Source: an uncultured Bacilli bacterium (GTDB lineage: Bacteria > Bacillota_I > Bacilli_A > RF39 > UBA660). From it: a DNA stretch of 14,800 nucleotides. The translations under genes were made by a program, and so were the position numbers. The DNA lies in NCBI GenBank assembly GCA_947626425.1, contig CANQRX010000029.1:1-14800 (forward strand). Direction: 5' to 3'. Positions 1 through 7,395 of the stretch are shown one piece after another; the stretch's first letter is position 1, and every line of letters starts with the position of its first letter. The notes beneath the pieces were generated by a model. It was given only the letters and a program-made list of their open reading frames with translations. It had not been told where the DNA came from and did not search any database.

Positions 1-94
1 TAATTTTTCACCAACCTATTTTTGAGGATTTATAATCAATAAACCACCACGAATTTATATAATATATTTTACTAAAAGATGTTCAAAATAACAA
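1..94. other. Short edge stretch with no supported gene
   Basis: This stretch lies downstream of the HMA-domain gene and its putative terminator. On the plus strand a short open stretch at positions 3-35 ends in TAA and could be the tail of a convergent gene that begins outside the window, but ten residues cannot establish this. I see no convincing promoter or RNA. Confidence 0.3.
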
Positions 95-125
95 TAAAAT
101 AAAACTATATAATTAAATTATATAG
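95..125 (-). terminator. Putative AT-only intrinsic terminator after the HMA-domain gene
   Basis: A perfect 9-bp inverted repeat, CTATATAAT and ATTATATAG (105-113 and 117-125), has a 3-base loop. On the minus strand it is followed by TTTTATTTTATT. It sits 6 bases past the stop codon at 132. The stem is nearly all A-T, so it is weak; position and T-run are the main support. Confidence 0.45.
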
Positions 126-131
126 CCTCAT

Positions 132-335
132 TTATTCTTCAATTTCAAATTCTAAATTTTCTAAAATTTCTTTAACTTTTTTTAAATCTAATGACTGTTT
201 TGAAGTAATTTCTACTATCTCCTTTTTATGGTCTGCTTTTACTTTTGATATATTTTCTTCGGTGCTTAAAGCATTAATTATTCGCTTTTCGCAACCAACG
301 CATTTCATATTTTTAATTTTAATTGTTGTTTTCAT
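132..335 (-). CDS. Heavy-metal-associated (HMA) domain protein, CopZ-like
   Basis: This 67-residue protein is a single HMA domain (ferredoxin-like fold), the size of the CopZ copper chaperones. The metal-binding motif M-x-C-x-x-C is present as MKCVGCEKR, with Cys12 and Cys15 as expected ligands for Cu(I) or a similar soft metal. The beta-alpha-beta pattern with a hydrophobic C-terminal strand (ILENLEFEIEE) fits the family. Its ATG directly abuts the stop codon of the upstream transporter (TAAATG), and its ribosome binding site AAGGAG lies inside that gene's last codons, so the two are translationally coupled. No copper ATPase or CsoR/CopY regulator is visible. Metal and partner are inferred from the family; it could instead serve the co-encoded transporter. 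Confidence 0.85.
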   Translation of the reverse strand: MKTTIKIKNMKCVGCEKRIINALSTEENISKVKADHKKEIVEITSKQSLDLKKVKEILENLEFEIEE

Positions 336-974
336 TTAATCTCCTTCTTTTTCTTCTTTCTTTAAAGTAAAAATACTAAATAGTAAAACTAATAAAATTG
401 TCATAAAAATTCTTGTTGAAAATTGACCAACTAAGGTATTAATTATATTTCCATTCACGGCACCGATTTTAGTTGTAAAAATAAAGATGATGGCATCGAC
501 AATAACGGAAGACATAATAGCTAACGCAACGGCAAGGACTTTAAATAGATATTTTCTAAGAAAATTATAAAGCACAATGTTAATCCCTTGCGAAATTCCA
601 AAAGCCAAAATTGTTCCGATCATTAATTTAAATGAGGGATGAAAAAAGCCCATTGAAGATTCAGGTGCAAGTAAGACTTGTAAAGCCTTGGAAATCATTT
701 GACTTTCAGCTAAACCTTTTAAGTTACAAACAAAAATACTAATTATAAAAAAGATGATTTGACAAATAATGGCTATTCCTAAACATTTAAAACTTTCTTC
801 TTTCCCATAATAATGATTTAATAATGCGATGCACAAGAAAGTAAATAAATAAACAAAGATGCTACAAGATACCGGCAAACTAAAGATTGTTATTGTTTTG
901 GATGCAATGATGTTCGAAAATATTAGTAAAGTACTTAACATGCTCATTAAAAATAATTTTTTTGAATCACACAT
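336..974 (-). CDS. YhhQ/VUT-family integral membrane transporter (queuosine-precursor transporter-like)
   Basis: This is a 212-residue polytopic protein with about six hydrophobic segments. Two blocks match my memory of the YhhQ/VUT (DUF165) family, whose studied members import 7-deazaguanine queuosine precursors: the N-terminal SNIIASKTITIFSLPVSCSI block, and the C-terminal ISQGINIVLYNFLRKY followed by VIVDAIIFIF, resembling the family's SQ..D..IF and ...DS.IFI pattern. The substrate is inferred. An upstream in-frame ATG at 1001 is rejected because it overlaps the -10 box of a near-perfect promoter, which would place the transcript start near 993. The ATG at 974 has the purine-rich GGGAAG seven bases before it. 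It is co-transcribed with the HMA gene. The 5' leader is only about 18-20 bases, leaving no room for a preQ1 riboswitch. Confidence 0.75.
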   Translation of the reverse strand: MCDSKKLFLMSMLSTLLIFSNIIASKTITIFSLPVSCSIFVYLFTFLCIALLNHYYGKEESFKCLGIAIICQIIFFIISIFVCNLKGLAESQMISKALQVLLAPESSMGFFHPSFKLMIGTILAFGISQGINIVLYNFLRKYLFKVLAVALAIMSSVIVDAIIFIFTTKIGAVNGNIINTLVGQFSTRIFMTILLVLLFSIFTLKKEEKEGD

Positions 975-999
975 AATTTCTTCCCACTCTTTCAATAAC

Positions 1000-1028
1000 A
1001 TTATAATTAAATTTAATTAGGTAGTCAA
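1000..1028 (-). promoter_or_regulatory. Strong sigma-70-type promoter for the transporter/HMA operon
   Basis: The -35 box TTGACT (1028-1023), a 17-base spacer and a consensus -10 box TATAAT (1005-1000) predict a start near 993. The -10 overlaps the ATG at 1001, which forces the downstream start at 974. Confidence 0.8.
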
Positions 1029-1073
1029 TATTTTAAAATTCAGGATGGCCGTTAAGAACAAGAAAATATTGTC

Positions 1074-1100
1074 AAAAAAGGACATAAGAAATGTCCAAAA
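1074..1100 (-). terminator. Intrinsic terminator of the MarR/ABC operon
   Basis: The 6-bp stem GGACAT/ATGTCC (1096-1091 with 1085-1080) has a TTCTT loop and is followed on the minus strand by TTTTTT. The flanking A-run extends the stem by A-T pairs. It lies a few bases after the stop codon of the last ABC gene. Confidence 0.75.
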
Positions 1101-1102
1101 TT

Positions 1103-3409
1103 TTATAACTCAAACTGCGAATTGTATAATTGGGCATAAAAACCATTTTGTTTCATTAAATCTTCATGACAACCTTGTTCAATAATGTTTCCATCTTTCA
1201 TAACTAAAATTAAATCGGCATTTTTAATAGTTGATAAACGATGGGCAATAATAAAGGATGTTCTACCTTCCATTAATTTATCCATAGCTTTTTGAACTAG
1301 TTCTTCGGTTCTTGTATCTACATTACTAGTTGCTTCGTCTAAAATTAAGAATGGAGCATCTTCGATCATTCCCCTAGCGATTGTAAGTAACTGTCTTTGC
1401 CCAGCTGAGATATTATCATTTTCGGTGATTATGGAATCATATCCTTTTGGTAAAGTTTTAATAAAATGATCAAGTCCTACAAACTGACAAACTTCTTGAA
1501 CACGTTTTTGGCTAACGTTTGGCCGATTGTAAATAATGTTTTCATTGATTGTTCCTTCAAATAACCAAGTATCTTGTAAAACCATAGTAAATAAACTGTG
1601 TAAGTTTTCTCTGGTTAATTCTTTAGTCGAAACACCATCAATTTTTATATCTCCTTTATCAATATCATAAAACTTCATTAATAAATTAACCATTGTTGTT
1701 TTGCCGGCTCCGGTGGGTCCGACGATGGCAATTTTTTGCCCACTTTTTACAGAAACATTAAAGTTTTTAATAGTTGGTTCATTATTTCCAGCATAGGTGA
1801 AAAAAACATTTTCAAACTGAATATCGCCTTTAACTTTATCTTTAGCTAAATATTTTGTTAATTCTTGTTGATTAGCCATTTCTTCTTCATCTAAAAATTC
1901 AAAGACTCTTTCCCCGGCTGCTGCAACAGTTTGTAAGGAAGTCATGGCTTGGCCAATTTGGGAAAGTGGCGAAGTAAATAACCGAACATACGTCATAAAG
2001 GCCACAATAACACCAAAAGTAATATTCCCTTTCATCGTTAAAACAGCACCGACAATACAAACTGCAACATAACCAAAATTACCAATAAAATTCATAATTG
2101 GCATCATAAGTCCAGATAAAAATTGACTTTTGCGATTTGCATCATATACTTTGTCATTTAAAATATCAAACTGCTCATTAGCTTGTTTTTTACCATTATA
2201 AACTTTTACAACATTTAAACCTGAATATATTTGTTCGATATGACCATTTAGTTCGCCTAGATATTTTTGGCGTTGATTAAAATATTTTTGTGATTTACTT
2301 AAAATAACCGTCATAAAACCAAAGCCGACTAAACAAGAAATAATTGCCGTGAAAGCCATAATAAAGTTGGTTATAAACATCATAAATATTGTTCCTAAAA
2401 ATAAAGTTATGGCACTTACTAATGAAGAAATTGATTGATTCATACTTTGAGAAATTGTATCAACATCATTGGTTACTCTTGATAAAATATCACCGGTAGA
2501 ATTTTGATCAAAGTATTTTAAAGGCAATTTATTTATTTTTTTCGAAATTCGACTTCGTAAATTTTGAGCAAAACGATTAGAGACAATAGTCATCGAAATT
2601 GATTCAATGTAAGTAAATATTGCGGAACAAATATACAAAGCAATTAGAAAAATAACAATTTTTTTAATAATTTCTTCAGCAAATTTTGGCTCTACTGCTT
2701 TCTTTATAGAAACAGGCATTTCGTCAATTTTAGCATATAGGGCTGCTTGATCTTTGTTATCAAGAGTTGCCATAACTTCTAAAAATTCTTTTTGGTCTAA
2801 GGCTGAAATACGGTTATCATCAATCTTTATTTCTTTAAATATAACATTAGCTATAGCATTAGGTAATCCACCTATTTCTTTAGAAGGGTCAGGTGATGTG
2901 GCAATTTTTAAAAATGCTAATTTATCTTCCGTACTAATAACTGTTTCTTCATAAGGAGAAGCTGGTAAAATTATTTTTAAAACAGCAATTGGTAAAGTTG
3001 GTAAATTATTTAACATTTCTTTTGGGTCTTTTTGATTAGTTAAAAAACTTTGGAATTGTTGTTGTTCTTCGGCTGATGTTGTTTGCATAACTTGCTTAAT
3101 TTTTTCATCGCTTAAATCAACTTGAATTAACTTTTCAAATATTTGTTTCATTTCCTCTTCACTAAGACTTGTTTGTACGTTTGTAGCAATGTTTTCTAAG
3201 TTTTCAGTATTAATTACTAAGCCTTTTGAAATTTCATCCACTAAATCAGATAATTTATTGGGAGCTAGGATTGATAAAATTGAACCTAAAATTGACATCG
3301 TAAGGCCTAAAATAATTAAAGTTTTAAAAGGTTTTAATTCCTTAAAAAGACGTAACATGGAACCTTTAAAGTTTTTAGCTTTCTCAGGTTTTCTTCCTCT
3401 TCTAGGCAT
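1103..3409 (-). CDS. Heterodimeric ABC exporter subunit, canonical-ATPase half, with large extracellular insert
   Basis: A 768-residue half-transporter: six-helix exporter membrane domain plus ATPase domain. Motifs: Walker A GPTGAGKTT (564-572), Q-loop Gln612, signature ISAGQ (667-671, departing from LSGGQ), Walker B LILDE with catalytic Glu692, and switch His723. With the co-encoded partner it should form one functional and one degenerate ATP site, as in TM287/288, LmrCD and BmrCD. Between TM1 (about 30-48) and TM2 (about 247-268) lies a ~200-residue insert, expected outside the cell, as in BmrD-like subunits. It seems built of repeated ~45-residue units. The start at 3409 overlaps the partner's stop by 8 bases and has AGGAGG upstream; the longer reading frame from 3463 would overlap the partner by 62 bases. 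Likely substrates are drugs or amphiphiles (inference). Confidence 0.93.
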   Translation of the reverse strand: MPRRGRKPEKAKNFKGSMLRLFKELKPFKTLIILGLTMSILGSILSILAPNKLSDLVDEISKGLVINTENLENIATNVQTSLSEEEMKQIFEKLIQVDLSDEKIKQVMQTTSAEEQQQFQSFLTNQKDPKEMLNNLPTLPIAVLKIILPASPYEETVISTEDKLAFLKIATSPDPSKEIGGLPNAIANVIFKEIKIDDNRISALDQKEFLEVMATLDNKDQAALYAKIDEMPVSIKKAVEPKFAEEIIKKIVIFLIALYICSAIFTYIESISMTIVSNRFAQNLRSRISKKINKLPLKYFDQNSTGDILSRVTNDVDTISQSMNQSISSLVSAITLFLGTIFMMFITNFIMAFTAIISCLVGFGFMTVILSKSQKYFNQRQKYLGELNGHIEQIYSGLNVVKVYNGKKQANEQFDILNDKVYDANRKSQFLSGLMMPIMNFIGNFGYVAVCIVGAVLTMKGNITFGVIVAFMTYVRLFTSPLSQIGQAMTSLQTVAAAGERVFEFLDEEEMANQQELTKYLAKDKVKGDIQFENVFFTYAGNNEPTIKNFNVSVKSGQKIAIVGPTGAGKTTMVNLLMKFYDIDKGDIKIDGVSTKELTRENLHSLFTMVLQDTWLFEGTINENIIYNRPNVSQKRVQEVCQFVGLDHFIKTLPKGYDSIITENDNISAGQRQLLTIARGMIEDAPFLILDEATSNVDTRTEELVQKAMDKLMEGRTSFIIAHRLSTIKNADLILVMKDGNIIEQGCHEDLMKQNGFYAQLYNSQFEL

Positions 3410-5162
3410 TTTCCAATTCCTCCTTTGATAATTGTGATAAAGCAATTTGCTTATATATTTCACATGATTTTAATAATTCTTTATGCGAACCCATGCCAAC
3501 ACAATGACCATTATCTAAAACGATTATTTTGTCCGCATTCATAATGGTACCAATTCTTTGAGCCACGATTAAACTAGTCGCGTCTTTCGTATATTTTTTT
3601 AATTCATGACGAAGAAGCGAATCAGTTTTATAATCTAAGGCTGAGAATGAATCATCAAAAATATAAATTTCGGGTTCACGAGCAATTGCCCTAGCAATAG
3701 ATAGACGTTGCTTTTGGCCTCCCGAAATGTTAGTTCCTCCTTGGGCTACTAAAGAAAGTTCTTTGTCATCCATTTTCATAACAAACTCTTTAGCTTGGGC
3801 AACTTCTAGAGCTTTACTAACAATTTCTTTGGTTTTAACTTTGCCATTTTCCCCATAAGTAATATTGTTTTCGATGGTATCTTTAAACATAACCGCTTTT
3901 TGAGATACATAGCCAAGTTTATTGTATAAAAATTCTAAATCATAGTCTTTAACATTAATTCCGTCAATTAAGATTTCTCCATTGGTTACATCATAAAAGC
4001 GAGGAATTAAATTAATTAAAGTTGATTTACCACTTCCGGTTGAGCCTATAAAAGCTATTGTTTCTCCAGGGTTTGCTTTAAAAGAAATATTTTCTAAAAT
4101 ATATTCTTCGGCATCAGGATATTTAAAAGAAACATTTTTAAATTCAACAACCCCTTTTAAATCATTTTTATTTTCTTTAATTAAACCATTTTTAATAGCT
4201 ATATCTTTATCTAAAACTTCATTAATTCTTTTCGCAGATATATTAGCCCGAGGAAGCATCATAAAAATCATTGCCAACATTAAGAAAGACATTATGACTT
4301 GCATTGAATAAGATGAAAAAACTACCATGTCCCCAAATAAAGCAATTTTGCCAGCCATAACACTGTTTTTAATTAAATAGATACCAATAATATAAATTCC
4401 TAATGTCAAAAAATACATTACTAAAAACATTATTGGTTGTAAAATAGCAAAAGCTTTTTGATTAAAGTTTTGTGTTCTAGTTAGTTCATCATTAACTTCG
4501 GCAAACTTATCTTCTTGGTAATTTTCAGCATTAAAGGCTCTTATAACTCTTATTCCTGTTAGATTTTCTCTAGTTACGCCATTTAATCGATCAATTAATT
4601 TTTGAACTATTTTAAATTTAGGTAAAACCATCATTAATATTGTAGCGATTGTTGATAATAAAATAACTACGGCCAAAGCGGTAATGGCACTCCATTGCCA
4701 ATTTTTGTTTAATATTTTTGTTATGGCCCATATAGCTGTTAGAGGAGCTTTAACTAATAGTTGCAAGCCCATGGCGATAAACATTTGGATTTGGGTTATA
4801 TCGTTAGTTGTTCTGGTAATTAAACTGCTTGTAGAAAATTCTTTAATTTCGCCTAAGGATAAATCCGTTACTTTGTTAAATATTTTTTGACGAATATTTT
4901 TGGAAAATTTAGCGGATATATTAGCAATCAAATAACCAGTTATAATGGCACATAATAAAGATGTTAAAGCGCAAAGAATCATATAGCCACCATTAATTAA
5001 GATATCACTCATTTGGCTACCTTCAGTTTGCACTAACTGCGTAATTTTTGACATATAATCAGGCATTTTTAATTCTAACCAAACTTGAAAAATAATAAAT
5101 ATCAAGCTTAAAAATAGATTAAAATAATCTTTTTTTTCAATGTTTTTAAATAATTTTAACAT
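3402..5162 (-). CDS. Heterodimeric ABC exporter subunit, degenerate-ATPase half
   Basis: A 586-residue half-transporter with an N-terminal exporter membrane domain (about 1-320) and a C-terminal ATPase domain. Motifs: Walker A GSTGSGKST (373-381), Q-loop Gln421, canonical signature ISGGQ (479-483), Walker B YIFDDS where the catalytic Glu is replaced by Asp504, and Gln535 where the switch His is expected (IVAQRIGTI). The non-canonical residues mirror the partner's atypical signature. The degenerate site would use this subunit's Walker motifs with the partner's ISAGQ. The consensus site would use the partner's Walker motifs with this subunit's ISGGQ. This is the established pattern for heterodimeric multidrug exporters. 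It starts 16 bases after the MarR stop, with AAGGAAAGGAATGG as ribosome binding site, and overlaps the next gene by 8 bases. Confidence 0.94.
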   Translation of the reverse strand: MLKLFKNIEKKDYFNLFLSLIFIIFQVWLELKMPDYMSKITQLVQTEGSQMSDILINGGYMILCALTSLLCAIITGYLIANISAKFSKNIRQKIFNKVTDLSLGEIKEFSTSSLITRTTNDITQIQMFIAMGLQLLVKAPLTAIWAITKILNKNWQWSAITALAVVILLSTIATILMMVLPKFKIVQKLIDRLNGVTRENLTGIRVIRAFNAENYQEDKFAEVNDELTRTQNFNQKAFAILQPIMFLVMYFLTLGIYIIGIYLIKNSVMAGKIALFGDMVVFSSYSMQVIMSFLMLAMIFMMLPRANISAKRINEVLDKDIAIKNGLIKENKNDLKGVVEFKNVSFKYPDAEEYILENISFKANPGETIAFIGSTGSGKSTLINLIPRFYDVTNGEILIDGINVKDYDLEFLYNKLGYVSQKAVMFKDTIENNITYGENGKVKTKEIVSKALEVAQAKEFVMKMDDKELSLVAQGGTNISGGQKQRLSIARAIAREPEIYIFDDSFSALDYKTDSLLRHELKKYTKDATSLIVAQRIGTIMNADKIIVLDNGHCVGMGSHKELLKSCEIYKQIALSQLSKEELENA

Positions 5163-5178
5163 ATAACCATTCCTTTCC

Positions 5179-5619
5179 TTAATTATTTTTTAAATTTTGA
5201 ATCATGGTTTGCAAAATTTTAGAAAAGAGAGCTATTTCTTCATCAGAAATATTTTGAGTTGCTATTTTTTCTAAATCCTGCAATTTTATTTTATTCATTT
5301 CTAAGATATTTTTTGCCTTATCACTTAAAAAAATTAATTTTTTCCTTGTATCACTGTCTGAAATTTTCCTAATAATTAACCCTTTTTTCTCCATTCTGTT
5401 TAAAACGTCAGAGACTGTTGCTTTACTTAAATTTAAACCATTTTCAATTTCTTTTTGGGAAATATCCTTTTGTTCATAGTTATTTAAAACAAAATCAACT
5501 ATTCGCATCTGAGTTGGGGTCGGCATCCAGTTTTTTTGATTTTCTAAAGGTTTAAACAAACTTTTAATAATAATTTTTTCAAGTTCTTTAATATTATAAA
5601 ATATTTCATATTCCTTCAA
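5179..5619 (-). CDS. MarR-family transcriptional regulator of the ABC exporter operon
   Basis: A 146-residue MarR-type winged-helix protein. The recognition-helix region is ISQKEIENGLNLSKATVSDV (about 54-73) and the wing is RKISDSDTRKKLIFLSDKAK (about 104-123), with the typical D-x-R in the wing. Flanking helices would form the dimer interface. The start is TTG at 5619: AGGAG lies nine bases upstream and no in-frame ATG occurs before residue 32. It is first in an operon with two exporter genes, so it most likely represses its own promoter and is released by an exporter substrate (inference from the common MarR-ABC arrangement). The TTG start may keep repressor levels low. Confidence 0.93.
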   Translation of the reverse strand: MKEYEIFYNIKELEKIIIKSLFKPLENQKNWMPTPTQMRIVDFVLNNYEQKDISQKEIENGLNLSKATVSDVLNRMEKKGLIIRKISDSDTRKKLIFLSDKAKNILEMNKIKLQDLEKIATQNISDEEIALFSKILQTMIQNLKNN

Positions 5620-5641
5620 CTCACACCACTCCTACCCAATC

Positions 5642-5655
5642 GTTCGTTAGCGAAC
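5642..5655. promoter_or_regulatory. Putative MarR operator (inverted repeat)
   Basis: GTTCGTTAGCGAAC is a 14-base near-palindrome with 5-bp perfect arms, GTTCG and CGAAC. It falls at about +1 to +14 relative to the predicted start of the marR transcript, where a bound repressor would block transcription. It is one of the few GC-containing palindromes in this AT-rich region. Confidence 0.55.
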
Positions 5656-5661
5656 TAAATT

Positions 5662-5690
5662 ATCTTATAATATTTTAGGTACACTGTCAA
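5662..5690 (-). promoter_or_regulatory. Promoter of the MarR/ABC operon
   Basis: A consensus -35 box TTGACA (5690-5685), a 17-base spacer and a -10 box TAAGAT (5667-5662) predict a start near 5655, directly on the putative operator. Confidence 0.75.
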
Positions 5691-5698
5691 GAAAAAAA

Positions 5699-6000
5699 CT
5701 AGCATCCGACTACCAAGTTATTTAGTAATGGAACTTCATAGGATATTTGGGAATAAAATTTTTTATTCTTTCCCATCACCACGGTAAACACTGGCCTTTT
5801 TATTGGATTATCAGTATAATAATTTTATTTTATTTTATTCCATCTAAAAAATTAGAATATGAGGCAAATACAATTTGAAAGCCGATACCTTTTTGAATGC
5901 ATTCGTTTAAAATAAATAAGGACTATTTTTATCATTTAAATTGCAATAATTATTAGGAAATAAATATACTTTTTGATAGATATAAATATAAAAAAACTTG
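5699..6000 (-). pseudogene. Possible remnant of a dead gene, frames shifted
   Basis: This roughly 300-base gap has no intact gene, but the minus strand shows coding-like stretches in successive frames. The first reads YQKVYLFPNNYCNLNDKN and ends in a stop near 5915. The second includes ECIQKGIGFQIVFASYSNF and ends at 5830. The third, 41 codons at 5824-5699, includes DNPIKRPVFTVVMGKNKKF and EVPLLNNLVV. Their order fits one gene broken by two frameshifts and small deletions. I do not recognise the protein. No promoter or ribosome binding site is obvious. An AT-rich non-coding spacer with chance open stretches is the alternative. Confidence 0.3.
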
Positions 6001-6037
6001 GTTTATTATTCTTCCAAACAATATTTTAATAATAATC

Positions 6038-6071
6038 TAAAAAAGCTAGCTTTTTACCATTAAAGCTAACT
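6038..6071 (-). terminator. Intrinsic terminator after the 6080-6829 gene
   Basis: Arms AGTTAGCTTT and AAAGCTAGCT (6071-6062 and 6053-6044) pair over 10 bp with one G-T wobble around an 8-base loop. The stem is followed on the minus strand by a T-run (about 6043-6038) and sits 9 bases past the stop codon. Confidence 0.8.
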
Positions 6072-6079
6072 TAAATTTT

Positions 6080-6829
6080 TTATTGGTTTCTTTTTAAGCC
6101 AAGGGCTTCAACTACTTCATAATCTAAATAAGGGGAAATGCTTTCGTTATTTCTTAATTCCACCTTTTTTTGATATTGATTTTTTAAATTTTCTTTTTTT
6201 AAATTACAAACTTCTTGACAACGTTTTTTAAAAGCTAAAAGAGAATCATAATTTTTTAAATCAATAATTTTTGTTATTTTGGCAAAAGATGAACCTTTAA
6301 AAATTTTATTATTTTTAATTTTTCCGTCTAGAGTTATTATGGCATAATACGTTCCATCTGTTACTTTAAATATTTCTTGCATCATTTGATTTGTTAAGGG
6401 ATTGAAATAATTGATTACATCATTTTCTAATAAATCTGATTCGACTTGAAAGGAAACAAGAACTCCGCCAAAATTTTTAACATAACTATTGTTTAATCCA
6501 AATGCAATGTTATCCCAAATTTTGGGAGGAATTACAAAAGTTCCCTTTTGAAAATCATACAAAGCTTCACAGCTTCCTATTTCATTAAAAATTTTAAAAT
6601 ATTGCTGATTAATTACTAAATTTCGCTGGTAATTACTAAATTCAAATTGCATTGTTGGCCATTCATTTATTTTGTATAGCTTTTGATTTATTAAACGCAC
6701 ATGAACCATAAAACATTGATTATTTTTTTTCCTAATTAAAATGGCATTAAAATCATCTAAAAGATAAAAATCTTCATATGAATAAAGGTTTAAATAATAA
6801 CTAATTGTTTGATTTTTGACTGTTTTCAT
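6080..6829 (-). CDS. Hypothetical protein, 249 residues, one WG-repeat-like motif
   Basis: I do not recognise this protein. It has no signal peptide or membrane segment and looks cytoplasmic. The first 190 residues are predicted beta-rich with many aromatics. YDFQKGTFVIPPKIWDNI (91-108) recalls a WG/KWG repeat unit (D-x-x-G-x-x-V-I-P-x-x-W-D-x-I), but only one unit is seen. Residues about 200-227 are charged and helical, possibly a coiled coil. It follows the membrane protein gene by 20 bases, so the two probably share a transcript. The AGGAGG between them lies 13 bases from this ATG, longer than optimal. A two-codon frame, ATG TTA TAA, sits between the ribosome binding site and the start and might reduce initiation. 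A strong terminator follows. Confidence 0.75.
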   Translation of the reverse strand: MKTVKNQTISYYLNLYSYEDFYLLDDFNAILIRKKNNQCFMVHVRLINQKLYKINEWPTMQFEFSNYQRNLVINQQYFKIFNEIGSCEALYDFQKGTFVIPPKIWDNIAFGLNNSYVKNFGGVLVSFQVESDLLENDVINYFNPLTNQMMQEIFKVTDGTYYAIITLDGKIKNNKIFKGSSFAKITKIIDLKNYDSLLAFKKRCQEVCNLKKENLKNQYQKKVELRNNESISPYLDYEVVEALGLKRNQ

Positions 6830-6849
6830 CTTATAACATATTCCTCCTC

Positions 6850-7329
6850 TTAGGCAGCTTCAATAAAATATTCGGTTTTGTCATTTTCGTAAGGGTATTC
6901 ATAAATAACAAATTTTTGACCGTCTATTTCGTTATAATAAGCTTTATTTTCTTCATTTTTAACGACATCGTCACCCATTAACATATCTAATGTTACATAT
7001 TCTTTTTCTAAGGCATATTTAAGGGAAGAAACGGTGTTACCATAATAAATATTAGCAACTTTTAAGCAACTGCCATAAATTCTGATTTTATCGTTTTCAA
7101 AGTATAACGAATCACTTTTTTCGTAACAATATAAATTATTTTCCAGATGTAATTTAAAATCAGAATAATCCTTCATTTTATCTAAACGTTCAATGTTTTG
7201 AATTTGTAATAAATGTTTACTTAGTGCGACAAACAAAAGAGTTAATATTGTTAATAGCATTAATGTTACTAAAAACATTGTAAATTTTGTATTCCGAAAA
7301 GCATGACATTTTTCTAATCGATATTCCAT
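6850..7329 (-). CDS. Hypothetical single-pass membrane protein
   Basis: This 159-residue protein has no recognised domain. A basic, cysteine-containing N-terminus (MEYRLEKCHAFRNTKF) precedes one strongly hydrophobic segment, about 17-38 (MFLVTLMLLTILTLLFVALS). A polar ~120-residue domain with many Tyr, Asp and Glu follows. By the positive-inside rule the N-terminus should be cytoplasmic and the C-terminal domain outside. The helix has no clear signal-peptidase site, so it is probably an anchor. The start at 7329 is preferred: AGGGG lies nine bases upstream, whereas the in-frame ATG at 7338 abuts AGGGG with no spacing. It is the first gene of a probable two-gene transcript with the 249-residue protein. 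I cannot infer a function. Confidence 0.75.
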   Translation of the reverse strand: MEYRLEKCHAFRNTKFTMFLVTLMLLTILTLLFVALSKHLLQIQNIERLDKMKDYSDFKLHLENNLYCYEKSDSLYFENDKIRIYGSCLKVANIYYGNTVSSLKYALEKEYVTLDMLMGDDVVKNEENKAYYNEIDGQKFVIYEYPYENDKTEYFIEAA

Positions 7330-7366
7330 AATAAACATCCCCTAAAAATAATATTAAGATATACGT

Positions 7367-7395
7367 ATTTTAACACAATAAAATGTGTTTCACAA
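7367..7395 (-). promoter_or_regulatory. Probable extended -10 promoter for the 7329-6080 gene pair
   Basis: The -10 box TAAAAT (7372-7367) is preceded by TGT, giving the extended TGn motif. A -35-like TTGTGA (7395-7390), spaced 17 bases, overlaps the stop codon of the upstream gene. The predicted start near 7360 leaves a ~30-base leader containing AGGGG. Confidence 0.5.

Noticed and set aside
975..1001. Upstream in-frame ATG at 1001 as the start of the VUT transporter
   Set aside because: It overlaps the -10 box of a TTGACT-17-TATAAT promoter, so the transcript would start inside this extension; the ATG at 974 has a purine-rich site before it.
975..1102. preQ1 riboswitch upstream of the queuosine-precursor-like transporter
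   Set aside because: The predicted leader is under 20 bases and no suitable hairpin-pseudoknot sequence is present.
3410..3463. Longer N-terminus of the large ABC subunit starting at 3463
   Set aside because: It would overlap the partner gene by 62 bases with no ribosome binding site; AGGAGG points to the ATG at 3409.
7367..7392. Mycoplasma-type code in which TGA at 7392-7390 encodes Trp
   Set aside because: Tryptophans throughout are TGG, no gene contains in-frame TGA, and read-through would add only 12 codons of non-coding-looking sequence running through a promoter.
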